DNA of 64,000 nucleotides from Anaerocolumna cellulosilytica (GCF_014218335.1 NZ_AP023367.1:449001-513000); one strand, 5' to 3'. Shown: positions 1-7,816, counted from the first letter of the stretch. Numbers and translations: made by a program. Notes: generated by a model not told the origin, from the sequence alone.

Positions 1-1
1 G

Positions 2-112
2 AATATCCTAAAGGTCTATGAGGTAGGAAGCAGGCCACTTAGTATCAAGAAGAAACGGTTTGCGATTGGGACAAATCCAGAAAAACATTTGGAACGAATC
101 TTAGAACTATAA
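2..112 (+). CDS. 3' end of a gene entering from the left, unknown product
   Basis: An open frame of 36 codons runs in from the window edge and stops with TAA at 110-112. The visible tail is basic (SIKKKRF, then EKHLERILEL). I do not recognise the family. Its position just before phage genes suggests it belongs to the same prophage remnant, but that is inference from context only. Confidence 0.45.
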   Translation, partial: NILKVYEVGSRPLSIKKKRFAIGTNPEKHLERILEL

Positions 113-297
113 AATAAAAAGGGAACCAGCATTTTTTATTGGAGTTACAGTTTCATGCGTTTGTCGTGGGGTAAAGGGTGAATAAGGTTGACAGCAAAAA
201 CAGATGATGTACTGTTTAATATTTCCGACACCCTAAAAAGGGGCAAATGAATATAGTCAGATTTGTCAGTCCCTAAAAAGGAAAGGCAGGTGAGAAG
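113..297 (+). promoter_or_regulatory. Non-coding leader with twin CCCTAAAAAGG repeats
   Basis: No gene is visible. The 11-mer CCCTAAAAAGG occurs at 231-241 and again at 271-281, exactly 40 bp apart. A TTGACA lies at 188-193 but has no good -10 at 17 bp. The repeats sit just upstream of the Mor-like gene and could be binding sites for a regulator; this is inference. Confidence 0.3.
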
Positions 298-549
298 TTG
301 GTGAATAAGAATACAGAGAATTTGAAAGAGTTAAGAGATATTATTGGGTTTGAACAATTTAAAGTAGTTACTAAACTTATGCCGGGGAAGCTTTTACATA
401 TTTCTGATTGGGGTGGCTTTATATCGAAAGAAGAACGTGATGCAGCAATTCGTAAAGACCTTTATCATAATATGGGTATACCGGAAATTGCAAATAAATA
501 TGGTCTTGGTATTCATGCCATATACAAGATTACAGAACATAAGAAATAA
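298..549 (+). CDS. Mor-like phage transcription activator (small HTH protein)
   Basis: This 83-residue protein has a C-terminal half (EERDAAIRKDLYHNMGIPE, then IANKYGLGIHAIYKI) that fits the helix-turn-helix of the Mor/C activator family known from Mu-like phages, where such proteins switch on middle or late transcription. It is shorter than Mu Mor, so it may be the DNA-binding part only. The start is TTG 298 or GTG 301; the AGGTG at 288-292 suits either. A tandem site of the TTATATGA type follows 26 bp after its stop, and it could bind such sites. Family assignment is from pattern, not from a search. Confidence 0.6.
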   Translation: MVNKNTENLKELRDIIGFEQFKVVTKLMPGKLLHISDWGGFISKEERDAAIRKDLYHNMGIPEIANKYGLGIHAIYKITEHKK

Positions 550-575
550 AACCATCAAGTATATGAAAATAACCG

Positions 576-594
576 TCATATGACCATTATATAA
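576..594 (+). promoter_or_regulatory. Tandem TTATATGA-type site, copy A
   Basis: Two near-palindromic octamers, TCATATGA (576-583) and TTATATAA (587-594), are spaced exactly 11 bp start to start. This is one of four such pairs in the prophage remnant. It lies between the Mor-like gene and the small terminase gene, where a phage late promoter control site would be expected. Confidence 0.45.
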
Positions 595-745
595 AGTCAG
601 ATACGGTTATTTTTATGTGCTTACGGTTGGTTGATTTTTTGGTTTTAGAAATTTCTTAAGAAAATACTAAATATTGTATATAAGCTTGATTTGCTATCTA
701 TATGAGGTATAATTGAGAAAAAATTGAGAAAGGCAGGTGGGCATA

Positions 746-1243
746 TTGGCAAAATTAACTGATAAACAACAAAGGTTTGTAGATGAATACCTGATTGACC
801 TGAACGCAACACAGGCTGCTATTCGTGCGGGATATTCAGTAAATAATGCTGATGAAATAGGCTCTGAATTGCTAGGGAAAACTAGAGTTTTAGAAGCGGT
901 ATCTAAAGCAATGGCAGAGAGGTCAAAACGAACTGGTGTAACTGTTGATAGAATCGTACTTGAACTTGCTAAAATTGCATTCATTAAAATGACAGATGTT
1001 GTTGATTCAAAAGGCAGAATAAAGGAGACTGCAACAGATGATGATTTATCCTGTATTGAATATATCAGATACAAACAATTAGATTCTGATACAAGTTCGT
1101 TAGAGGAAAGGGAAGTGAAAATTGCATCCAAGGTTAAGGCCCTTGAATTACTAGGTAAGCACTTAGGGATGTGGAATGATAAGCTTAATGTAAGCGTAAC
1201 ACTTCCTGTTGTCATATCCGGGGATGATCAACTTGAAGACTAA
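746..1243 (+). CDS. Phage terminase small subunit
   Basis: Residues 1-75 carry the terminase small-subunit signature: LTDKQQRFVDEYLIDLNATQ, then AAIRAGYS and later VDRIVLELAKIAFI. The family binds phage DNA and recruits the large terminase for packaging. I take TTG 746 as the start (protein begins MAKLTDKQ) because the AGGCAGGTGG at 731-740 sits at normal distance from it. A GTG at 737 lies inside that ribosome binding site. The gene is about normal length (165 codons). No large terminase follows, which is abnormal, so packaging cannot work from this locus. Confidence 0.85.
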   Translation: MAKLTDKQQRFVDEYLIDLNATQAAIRAGYSVNNADEIGSELLGKTRVLEAVSKAMAERSKRTGVTVDRIVLELAKIAFIKMTDVVDSKGRIKETATDDDLSCIEYIRYKQLDSDTSSLEEREVKIASKVKALELLGKHLGMWNDKLNVSVTLPVVISGDDQLED

Positions 1244-1262
1244 AAGAAGGTAGGTGAAAATT

Positions 1263-1634
1263 ATGAATGGTTTAATTGAAAACAAAAAGAATCCTAAAAC
1301 ATGGGGGATAACACAGCAAGAAATGAACTTTGCAGATGAGTATGTAATGTTATACTTTCACTCTCCATCAATTTATGCGGGAATGGGTGTGGATGCTGCA
1401 AAAAATGCCGGGTATGAAATACCTGTAGATGACAATAAAGCGGATGTCCTTTAAAAATCCCTGCTAGTAAAGAAGGAAATTAAGAACTACATAAATTTTG
1501 AGATTGCACGATTTAGAGATATTTTATCGGGTGAACAAAGAAGAAACCTTTGGAGGTATATTTCTGATTTTTCAGGTGGTACACCTGAAGCTGGTACTAC
1601 ATCTGATGATTATGGTAGCATAATCAGACACTAG
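1263..1634 (+). pseudogene. Second small-terminase-like gene with in-frame stop
   Basis: The ATG at 1263 follows AGGTG at 1252-1256. The frame reads ITQQEMNFADEYVMLYFHS and AAKNAGYEIP, resembling the start of a terminase small subunit, and stops at TAA 1452-1454. The same frame then stays open for 59 more codons (KKEIKNYINFEIARFRDIL and onward) to TAG 1632-1634. A single nonsense change in a roughly 123-codon gene explains this best. It follows the intact small terminase gene closely. The stop could also be the true end, with the rest non-coding, but the continuing protein-like frame argues against that. Confidence 0.6.
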
Positions 1635-1654
1635 AAAGGAATTGTGAAAATAGT

Positions 1655-2365
1655 ATGGAAGAAAAATTATATGAAACTTGTGCAAAACAGGTAGTGGTAT
1701 TATTACGGGATTATAGGGTTGAACTTGATAATATAAAAGAAAGTACCCAAAAGGTAAAAGCTGATCCAAGGTATACGGAGTTAGGGAAAAAACAACTACT
1801 TACTGGTTTAGTAAAAGAATTAAAAGATTTGAATGAATCGACAACAGAGGCATTGAAAAAAATTATCTTAACCTTTTGTGACAAATACAAAGTGACTTTC
1901 AGTGATGATAAAGGTCAACATCAAACAGAAATAGCTAATGCATTAAAGATTATTGATATGTGCGGTATGAATCTTAGTGTTGAACTGCTTCAAAGCACTA
2001 TTGAACCATTGAAATCATCATACAAGTCGTTAAAAATGATTCGTGGTGTATTGGAAGCTAAGGATAGTAATCCAATGTTACCAGAACATTATGATATGGA
2101 AATATTTAATATGTTAGATGGTTATATGGGTTCAAGTGTAAGTATTGAAGATTATACCAATTTCTTTGACAGGATAAAAGAAATTTTGAATTATCCAGTG
2201 ATATTTGATTCTGGTATTGGTGCAATAATATATGGGGGGAGCGAGATGGTACAAATAAATGATACTACACCTTACAATGTGTTATGTCTTGGTGATAACA
2301 TGATGAATGTTGGCAAAATGTATGAAGTGTTATCCCAAGAATATTTACTTGTATTTGAAAAATAA
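1655..2365 (+). CDS. Prophage protein of unknown function, 236 aa
   Basis: The ATG at 1655 follows AGAAAGGAATTG. The protein is acidic to neutral and largely helical in its first 130 residues (for example ELKDLNESTTEALKKIIL), with a less helical C-terminal third (IGAIIYGGSEMVQINDTTPY). No signal peptide or membrane segment is seen. Its place between the terminase genes and the tail gene suggests a structural or assembly role, but I do not recognise it. It ends just before a clear terminator, so it closes the first transcription unit of the remnant. Confidence 0.6.
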   Translation: MEEKLYETCAKQVVVLLRDYRVELDNIKESTQKVKADPRYTELGKKQLLTGLVKELKDLNESTTEALKKIILTFCDKYKVTFSDDKGQHQTEIANALKIIDMCGMNLSVELLQSTIEPLKSSYKSLKMIRGVLEAKDSNPMLPEHYDMEIFNMLDGYMGSSVSIEDYTNFFDRIKEILNYPVIFDSGIGAIIYGGSEMVQINDTTPYNVLCLGDNMMNVGKMYEVLSQEYLLVFEK

Positions 2366-2376
2366 GGCTTATGATT

Positions 2377-2409
2377 AAAGGTGCATTATATTATTGCACC
2401 TTTATTTTT
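2377..2409 (+). terminator. Rho-independent terminator
   Basis: A perfect 9-bp stem (AAAGGTGCA at 2377-2385 with TGCACCTTT at 2395-2403) encloses a 9-nt AT loop and is followed by ATTTTTG. It closes the unit ending at 2365. Confidence 0.8.
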
Positions 2410-2423
2410 GAAAGTGAGGTAAG

Positions 2424-2711
2424 GTGAAGGTGCCAGATATTGAAAAGTTATTCAAAGATTTAACCGAAGTTACTATAGAAAAAAAGCAGATTGTAGAAAA
2501 GGAACAAGAACTAAAATCGGAGCTTATCAAAATTATGGAAGCAGATAAGATTAATCTTCTAGAGAATGCCCGGATAAAAATAAATTACGTGAAGTCGTTC
2601 AATAGATGCACTGTAAATTCAGAACTGCTAAAAAGGGACTACCCAGAAGTGGCAAAGATATGTATGAAAACAACTTTTATTGATCCATTTTTGAAAGTAA
2701 AGGTGATTTAG
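2424..2711 (+). CDS. Small phage protein with N-terminal coiled coil
   Basis: The first 45 residues of this 95-aa protein are a charged helix (EVTIEKKQIVEKEQELKSEL) likely to form a coiled coil. The C-terminal part has the pattern FNRCTVNSELLKRDYPEV and a conserved-looking end (TTFIDPFLKVKV), a layout seen in small clostridial phage proteins of unknown role. The start is GTG 2424 or GTG 2430; both lie behind a GAGGTAAGG-rich stretch. It is followed at once by another small gene, so the two are probably co-transcribed. Confidence 0.55.
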   Translation: MKVPDIEKLFKDLTEVTIEKKQIVEKEQELKSELIKIMEADKINLLENARIKINYVKSFNRCTVNSELLKRDYPEVAKICMKTTFIDPFLKVKVI

Positions 2712-2713
2712 TG

Positions 2714-2878
2714 ATGAATGAGCAACTTAAAGTGGAGTATTTGTTGAATGACATTACGATTATCAGAAACATGAGCCAGTTCGAACTTGCAGCCCTGTTA
2801 CTAGATGAAGGGGTTTTACTGTTGAGTGTGAACAACGATAAAATTTGTCATATAAGGAAAAGAAAACGTAAGAAGTAA
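2714..2878 (+). CDS. Unknown 54-aa prophage protein
   Basis: The ATG at 2714 lies two bases after the previous stop (TAGTGATG arrangement), which suggests translational coupling. The 54 codons begin MNEQLKVEYLLNDITI and end in a run of basic residues (RKRKRKK). I do not recognise the family. Close coupling to the gene before it and a plausible amphipathic helix (MSQFELAALLLDE) are the only support. Confidence 0.45.
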   Translation: MNEQLKVEYLLNDITIIRNMSQFELAALLLDEGVLLLSVNNDKICHIRKRKRKK

Positions 2879-2905
2879 AATCCATTGTATGTGTATTTGG
2901 AATAG

Positions 2906-2924
2906 TTATATGAGCGTTATATGA
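2906..2924 (+). promoter_or_regulatory. Tandem TTATATGA-type site, copy B
   Basis: Two identical octamers TTATATGA at 2906-2913 and 2917-2924 are spaced exactly 11 bp. The site ends 20 bp before the ATG at 2945, so a bound protein would sit over the leader or promoter of that gene. Confidence 0.5.
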
Positions 2925-2944
2925 GAAAAGAAAGGGTGAAAATA

Positions 2945-3259
2945 ATGAATGAAAAGCAGAATATAAAAATATTTAGTGATTTATGTAGGGACTGTATGGA
3001 ACAGAATAAAAAGTTAATAGATTATGTAGAAGGTTCAAAGGATATTGAAAAAGTTCAAATAGGTAAGGCAATCAGAATATTAAAAAGACTAAGAAAGTCA
3101 TTGTTGGAACTACAGAAAGAAGATTCTAAGCTTACAAAATACATAGGTGATCCGGTACAGTACCAGTTAATATTAAAGCCTTATAAGGAATTGTTAGAAG
3201 GGATTAAAGAAGAAATTAACGTATTAGTGAAAGGAAAATTTAATGAACCAGAACATTGA
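2945..3259 (+). CDS. Unknown helical prophage protein, 104 aa
   Basis: I choose ATG 2945 because GAAAGGG at 2930-2936 precedes it at good distance; an in-frame ATG at 2921 lies inside the tandem site and has no ribosome binding site. The protein is almost all charged helix (KAIRILKRLRKSLLELQKED). The next gene overlaps its end by 17 nt, so both are made from one message. Such small helical proteins often precede the tape-measure gene as tail assembly chaperones, but I see no specific sign of that here. Confidence 0.5.
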   Translation: MNEKQNIKIFSDLCRDCMEQNKKLIDYVEGSKDIEKVQIGKAIRILKRLRKSLLELQKEDSKLTKYIGDPVQYQLILKPYKELLEGIKEEINVLVKGKFNEPEH

Positions 3260-3689
3260 AGTAATTAATAAAAATTTGTGGGCAGTAAATCAAGAATATG
3301 TAAGACAGGGCTTTATCAAAGAACTTTCTATTTTGCCCGGAAGTAATCCAGAATCAAAAGATGCAAGTCTTTCCAACGACGGAAAACTTATTTTGAATAA
3401 GTCTTCTCCAATGTATGATACTTTAAGTAAATTTGTACCTAGGGTTATGGATATGGCAGATGACATATTACAAGATACATATGAAAAGATGAAAAAGATT
3501 CAAACTCCTGACAATTATGAAAAACTTTATCTTAGTGTATTGGGGTGGGAAATAAAAAGACGGCATGTAAGGGCTGAATATTTGGATAGCTTACACAAAG
3601 CAAATTATAAAGATAGATTGAAAAATATAATTATAAATTGGATTAGAAGGAAGGTGAACCAATATGTCATCAATAAGAACGGCAATTGA
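3243..3689 (+). CDS. Unknown prophage protein, 148 aa, before the tape-measure gene
   Basis: It overlaps the gene before it by 17 nt and the tape-measure gene by 26 nt, a tight phage-type layout. The start is ATG 3243 behind AAAGGAAAATT. The C-terminal third is strongly basic and helical (WEIKRRHVRAEYLDSLHKAN). No known domain is recognised. Two overlapping genes before a tape measure recall the tail assembly chaperone pair, but no slippery heptamer was found at the junction, so that reading stays weak. Confidence 0.5.
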   Translation: MNQNIEVINKNLWAVNQEYVRQGFIKELSILPGSNPESKDASLSNDGKLILNKSSPMYDTLSKFVPRVMDMADDILQDTYEKMKKIQTPDNYEKLYLSVLGWEIKRRHVRAEYLDSLHKANYKDRLKNIIINWIRRKVNQYVINKNGN

Positions 3690-6336
3690 ATTATATGATG
3701 CTTTTTCAACTCCTATGATGTCAATTGTAAATGCTGTTAGTTTGGGTATGTCTGCAATTACAGAGCTACAATCAACAATGAATGAATCTGTATCATTTGA
3801 TGTTGCTGATACTGCTAGAGAACAAATGAATCAAGTAACTGCAGCTATTGAAGAAGCAAGGGCAAAACTTGCTGAACCTGTCACACATGAAAATACCTCC
3901 CTTACGTGGGATTCTCCAACAATGGATACATTTACAACATCTGGTATTGAACGTTTTCAGCAGGAGCTTCAAAGTGCAAATTCCATAATGGAATCACTGA
4001 ATACTACACAAATGAAGATTGCAACCCAAGCTCAAAGAACAGAAATTTTTCCACAAAATATGATTAGCGATATGACTGATATGCAAAGTCATATACAAGC
4101 TATTCAGCAAAAAATACAACAATTGGAAAATAATCCAATGAATATGGGGGTTACCGGAGCTAATAACGAACTTGAACGTTTGCGGTCACAGTTAAGCCAG
4201 GCATTAGGGGAACAGAATCAACTTAACACTGCAATGAACAATATGGATGTAGGTAGTGCAAATGAAGCTTATATGAGGTTATCCCAAACGATTGCTACTA
4301 CAGAAAGGTATATCAGGGATAACACGGATGAACAGGGGCGGTTTAATCAAGCAGTTCAAAACTGTTATTCGCAGACAATGAAAGTATCAGATGGTTTTGC
4401 GGGATGGCAAAGAGCGATTATTGTAGCTAATCAAGCAATGGGGTTAATAAAAAGTACGCTTAGTAGTATTGGGGTCATGGATATGAGTGGTGCATTTAAT
4501 CGGTTAGATACTATGAATCGATTTGAAAAAACCATTACTATTATGACTGGTGATGCCCATCTTGCAAATGCAGCTTTGTCACAATTAAGGGAAACAACTC
4601 TTGGTACTGCTTATGGGTTGGATGTTGCTGCAAAATCCACACAAGGTTTCATGACACGTGGTATGTCTTTGGGGGCAGCAACAAATCAAGTACGTGTGTG
4701 GGCTGATGCAGTTAGTTTTTATGGCGAGGGTACAAATGCACAGTTAGAAAGTGTAGTGGATGCAATTGGTAAGATGTATAGTAAGGGTAAAGTCGAAGCA
4801 GATCAGCTTGACAGGCTTTTTGATGCAGGTATTGGAGCAGCAGAAATTTATGCTAATGCGGTAGGTGAATCGGTAAGTGCGGTCAAGGAAGACTTGAGTG
4901 CAGGTACTATATCTGCATACAAATTCATTGATGTTGTAAGTCAGGCTATGGATTCGGGTATATCAGCAGGTGCAGCAAAAGATGCAGGTAGTACATGGGC
5001 AACTACTTTTGCTAATATGCATGCAGTAATTACAAGAGGATGGACAAGTATAATTACAGGGTTGGATGCTGCATTAGCTTCTCATGGGTTACCAAGTTCT
5101 ATGGAAATGGTATCATCTTTTGGAAATAAAATGGAAAGCGTACTTAATTCAGTTGGTAATGCAATGAATTTTTTAGTAGATGTCACCATGAATGTGTACG
5201 ACATTATGAGTACAGTCAGTGGTTTCATAGCTGATAATTGGTCAATAATAGAACCACTAATTATTGGAGTAGTGACGGCAATGAGTTTATATACAGCAGC
5301 ATTAATTGCTAACAATATAGTACAGGGTATAAGCAATGTACAAAAAGCCTTTGCAGCGGTTGCAGAATATAAAAATGCTAAAGCTATTTTAGCAAATTCC
5401 GCAGCTTATACGGCTGAAACAGTGGCTACGGCATCCGCAACAGTGGCACAAGCGTCATTTAACACTGCTTTAGCAGCGTGTCCTATAACATGGATCATAG
5501 TGGGAATCATTGCAATTATTGCAATCTTTTATGCAGCTGTTGCAGCGGTAAATCATTTTGCCGGAACTTCTGTTTCTGCCACTGGTTTGATTGCGGGGGT
5601 TATTGCACTCGCAGGTGCTGCTATATGGAATACAATACTGGGTGTAATTAATTTCATCATTGGAATTGGTGTTGAACTTTATAATCTAATTGCTACATTT
5701 GCAAATTTCTTTGCTAACGTCTTTAATGACCCAGTTGGTGCTATTTTGAACTTGTTCAGTGGAATGTTTGATTTTATCCTTGGTATTGTTCAGGATGCTG
5801 CAAAGTTAATTGACACTATACTAGGAACAGATATGGCAAGTGCGGTTGAAGGATTTAGGAATGACTTTGCAGATGCCGTTAATGATATTATTGGTGATCA
5901 GACGGTTGTAATGGAAAAGCTTGATGCTTCTGATTATCAATTTGATGGTATTGATTACGGTGATGCTTGGGATGCAGGGTATTCGTTTGGTGAAGGCATT
6001 GATGAAAAAATTTCTAACTTTGAACTATCCGATATATTTGGTAAAAATGATATTTCAAATCCAGACATTGACGCTTCTAACATGGCAACTGATATCAGTG
6101 GTATAGCAGGAGACACCAAAGATGTAAAAGATTCCTTAGATATCAGTCAGGAAGATTTAAAATATATGCGTGATATGGCAGAACGTGATGCAGTCAATAG
6201 GTACACAACAGCAGAAATTAAGGTTGATATGACAAATAACAATACTGTCAGTTCATCAATGGATTTGGATGGAATGATTCATGAACTTGCAGTAGGGGTC
6301 AATGAAGCTATGGATAAGGCAGCGGAAAGGGGGTAA
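3664..6336 (+). CDS. Phage tail tape-measure protein
   Basis: The 890-residue protein has helical coiled-coil segments at 20-240, then the tape-measure domain at roughly 280-440 (RFEKTITIMTGDAHLANAAL, the TRGMSLGAA and FDAGIGAAEIYANA segments), then a hydrophobic block at about 525-700 with several membrane-prone stretches (ITWIIVGIIAIIAIF), and an acidic C-terminus. Tape-measure proteins set tail length and later help pass DNA through the host membrane. GAAGGTGAACC precedes ATG 3664. The length implies a siphovirus-like tail of moderate size. It is intact although the rest of the tail module is missing. Confidence 0.85.
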   Translation: MSSIRTAIELYDAFSTPMMSIVNAVSLGMSAITELQSTMNESVSFDVADTAREQMNQVTAAIEEARAKLAEPVTHENTSLTWDSPTMDTFTTSGIERFQQELQSANSIMESLNTTQMKIATQAQRTEIFPQNMISDMTDMQSHIQAIQQKIQQLENNPMNMGVTGANNELERLRSQLSQALGEQNQLNTAMNNMDVGSANEAYMRLSQTIATTERYIRDNTDEQGRFNQAVQNCYSQTMKVSDGFAGWQRAIIVANQAMGLIKSTLSSIGVMDMSGAFNRLDTMNRFEKTITIMTGDAHLANAALSQLRETTLGTAYGLDVAAKSTQGFMTRGMSLGAATNQVRVWADAVSFYGEGTNAQLESVVDAIGKMYSKGKVEADQLDRLFDAGIGAAEIYANAVGESVSAVKEDLSAGTISAYKFIDVVSQAMDSGISAGAAKDAGSTWATTFANMHAVITRGWTSIITGLDAALASHGLPSSMEMVSSFGNKMESVLNSVGNAMNFLVDVTMNVYDIMSTVSGFIADNWSIIEPLIIGVVTAMSLYTAALIANNIVQGISNVQKAFAAVAEYKNAKAILANSAAYTAETVATASATVAQASFNTALAACPITWIIVGIIAIIAIFYAAVAAVNHFAGTSVSATGLIAGVIALAGAAIWNTILGVINFIIGIGVELYNLIATFANFFANVFNDPVGAILNLFSGMFDFILGIVQDAAKLIDTILGTDMASAVEGFRNDFADAVNDIIGDQTVVMEKLDASDYQFDGIDYGDAWDAGYSFGEGIDEKISNFELSDIFGKNDISNPDIDASNMATDISGIAGDTKDVKDSLDISQEDLKYMRDMAERDAVNRYTTAEIKVDMTNNNTVSSSMDLDGMIHELAVGVNEAMDKAAERG

Positions 6337-6359
6337 TAAATAACATTTCCTAATTTGTA

Positions 6360-6390
6360 GAAAGCCTTTGATTGTCATTCAAGGGCTTTC
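6360..6390 (+). terminator. Hairpin behind the tape-measure gene
   Basis: GAAAGCCTTTGA (6360-6371) pairs with TTCAAGGGCTTTC (6378-6390) with one mismatch region. No long T run follows, so termination may be weak. Behind it, the 20-mer AAAAATGATAGTATAAAAAG occurs twice about 30 bp apart (near 6402 and 6431). Confidence 0.5.
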
Positions 6391-6467
6391 CATTATACCT
6401 AAAAAATGATAGTATAAAAAGTGTAGTATAAAAAATGATAGTATAAAAAGTGAGGGTGAAGTGATAA

Positions 6468-6665
6468 GTGGTTTATATTCCTGATGAATGGTTCAATAAT
6501 CCGCAGAATAAAGATGCAGTTTTTGAATTGCTTGGAAATAATACCGATGTGATACATGAGAATCAAAGTGAAGTAAAAATACAGATATTGACCAGATTAA
6601 AAGATTTAGGTGAAACAATAATACTTGAACATTATGAAAAAAATGAAATAGCGTTTGATTCTTAA
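6468..6665 (+). CDS. Unknown 65-aa prophage protein
   Basis: The start is GTG 6468 behind GAGGGTGAAG. The protein is acidic (DEWFNNPQNKDAVFELLG, then a helix LTRLKDLGETIILEHYEK). No domain is recognised. It stands alone between a hairpin and a terminator, so it is a single-gene unit. Confidence 0.45.
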   Translation: MVYIPDEWFNNPQNKDAVFELLGNNTDVIHENQSEVKIQILTRLKDLGETIILEHYEKNEIAFDS

Positions 6666-6692
6666 CACCGTCATATAAGGCGGTGTTTTTGT
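6664..6692 (+). terminator. Rho-independent terminator
   Basis: AACACCG (6664-6670) pairs with CGGTGTT (6681-6687) and runs into TTTTG. It overlaps the stop codon of the 65-aa gene. Confidence 0.75.
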
Positions 6693-6728
6693 TTACCAAA
6701 GAAATAATCAAGTAATCAATTTTAGTGG

Positions 6729-6747
6729 TTATATAAACATTATATGA
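6729..6747 (+). promoter_or_regulatory. Tandem TTATATGA-type site, copy C
   Basis: TTATATAA (6729-6736) and TTATATGA (6740-6747) are spaced exactly 11 bp, as in the other three copies. No intact gene starts directly behind it on the + strand. Confidence 0.45.
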
Positions 6748-6918
6748 GTTTTAGAAAGGTTAGGGACGAAATTCGTCTGCAACTCATTTTTTAAATCTTT
6801 CATTGAAATCTGAAAGAAATCAACCCCGCTAATAAAGTGTTCCCTATTGCATTTAAAATTCCGACTTGGAATCAAATTCAAGAACTTGCTCAATCCAAGC
6901 TGCAATAATTCTTTTCAT
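6729..6918 (-). pseudogene. Remnants of minus-strand phage genes (antirepressor-like)
   Basis: The minus strand shows ATG 6918 behind AAGAAAGGTGAC, opening a 21-codon frame (MKRIIAAWIEQVLEFDSKSE) that resembles the start of a small clostridial phage protein but stops at 6853. Right behind it, another frame reads NREHFISGVDFF and then LSKTHIMF, resembling the middle of ORF6N/Rha-type phage antirepressors. It has no start and ends near 6729. Together they look like leftovers of two minus-strand early genes. This is judged from short motifs only. Confidence 0.35.
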
Positions 6919-7031
6919 TGATTTTTAGTCACCTTTCTTAGTATAAGTATTAGTTCAAAGTAAAGAAATTACAATATATAGACTTTAAACCTAAATTCTA
7001 ATACAAATTATTGTATGCTTGCATTAATATG

Positions 7032-7050
7032 TTATATGGGGTTTATATGA
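7032..7050 (+). promoter_or_regulatory. Tandem TTATATGA-type site, copy D
   Basis: TTATATGG (7032-7039) and TTATATGA (7043-7050) are spaced exactly 11 bp. The site lies about 90 bp upstream of the small toxin-like gene at 7141. Confidence 0.4.
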
Positions 7051-7140
7051 GTTGTCAGATATGAAAGAATATGGTAATATAATGTCATGGAATAATCGTG
7101 TTGCAGGGTGTGTTGACCTCATTCTTTCAGGATGGGGGTG

Positions 7141-7242
7141 ATGCCTATGAAAAATCAAAATAATTTTGATTTTAAGGATTTATTGTCCTTTGGTCTTTTC
7201 CTTTTGGCATTACTTACATTCGTTTTTACGTTTTGTAAGTAG
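7141..7242 (+). CDS. Hol_Tox-like small membrane toxin (type I toxin-antitoxin)
   Basis: The ATG at 7141 (or ATG 7147) follows AGGATGGGGG. The 33-residue product is a short polar start followed by one membrane helix (LLSFGLFLLALLTFVFTF) and a lysine end. This matches the putative holin-like toxin family, whose synthesis is held down by an antisense RNA from the opposite strand. The strong hairpin with CCACCC/GGGTGG stem right behind the gene is also typical of the family. An 8-nt segment before the gene (GTTGACCT, 7112-7119) is complementary to AGGTCAAC (7310-7317) behind it, as in type I toxin messages with 5'-3' pairing. Confidence 0.6.
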   Translation: MPMKNQNNFDFKDLLSFGLFLLALLTFVFTFCK

Positions 7243-7250
7243 CTATACAT

Positions 7251-7297
7251 AGCAAAAACCACCCTGGTATACTTGGCGGTTACTGGGTGGCTTTGCT
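7251..7297 (-). ncRNA. Hairpin and probable antitoxin RNA region
   Basis: AGCAAAAACCACCC (7251-7264) pairs with GGGTGGCTTTGCT (7285-7297). In Hol_Tox loci this segment ends the toxin message and is overlapped by the antisense antitoxin RNA. I could not find a convincing minus-strand promoter by eye, so the antisense RNA itself is inferred from the family and not seen. Confidence 0.4.
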
Positions 7298-7355
7298 ATC
7301 TCTTTAACAGGTCAACCACCTTGTGGACGGTTGTTCCTTTTTCTAACCTAAGAAT

Positions 7356-7373
7356 ACCACATTTGAATGTGGT
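7356..7373 (+). promoter_or_regulatory. 18-bp palindromic operator before the XRE gene
   Basis: ACCACATT-TG-AATGTGGT is a perfect palindrome with a 2-bp centre. It ends 27 bp before ATG 7400 of the XRE-type gene. Such sites are commonly bound by the adjacent repressor; autoregulation is inferred. Confidence 0.55.
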
Positions 7374-7399
7374 TTGTAAAGAGGGAGTGTGATAATTCA

Positions 7400-7816
7400 A
7401 TGTTCAAAGAAGAACTAAAACAGATCATGGTTGATTTAAAACTTAGTCAAACAAAACTTTCTGAACTTACTGGGATTGGTAAAAGTTCAATAAGTCAGTA
7501 TCTTTCAGGAAAGAATGTACCTACAGAATCAAGACAGCGTGAGATAGCAGAATCACTTGGACTTAACGCAAATTATTTTCTTGAAGAATCGGACAATCAA
7601 GAACAGGTTAATTATACCCCAATTAAAAAGCTACAACCGGAACAGGCGGGTAAGTTAATGGGCATTTCAAAAGATACTGTTAGAAAAGGGTTACAGGATG
7701 GTATTTTCCCTTGGGGATATGCAGTAAAAACTTCGCCTAAAAGATGGACTTACTTCATCAATGCACAGAAATTTGATGAAATTGAAAGAATAAATATAGA
7801 AACAAAGGACGAGTAA
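7400..7816 (+). CDS. XRE-family repressor with second HTH-like domain
   Basis: Residues 1-62 are a phage-repressor-type helix-turn-helix (LSQTKLSELTGIGKSSISQY, then LSGKNVP and IAESLGLNANYF). Residues 75-130 look like a second, excisionase-type winged helix (LMGISKDTVRKGLQDGIFPW). I choose ATG 7400, 10 bp behind GAGGGAGTG; a frame extension back to 7367 would read through the palindrome. It probably controls the prophage remnant or the toxin gene next to it. Confidence 0.75.
   Translation: MFKEELKQIMVDLKLSQTKLSELTGIGKSSISQYLSGKNVPTESRQREIAESLGLNANYFLEESDNQEQVNYTPIKKLQPEQAGKLMGISKDTVRKGLQDGIFPWGYAVKTSPKRWTYFINAQKFDEIERINIETKDE

Noticed and set aside
3243-3689. Programmed frameshift as in tail assembly chaperone genes
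   Set aside because: The genes overlap, but no slippery heptamer was found at the junction with the preceding gene.
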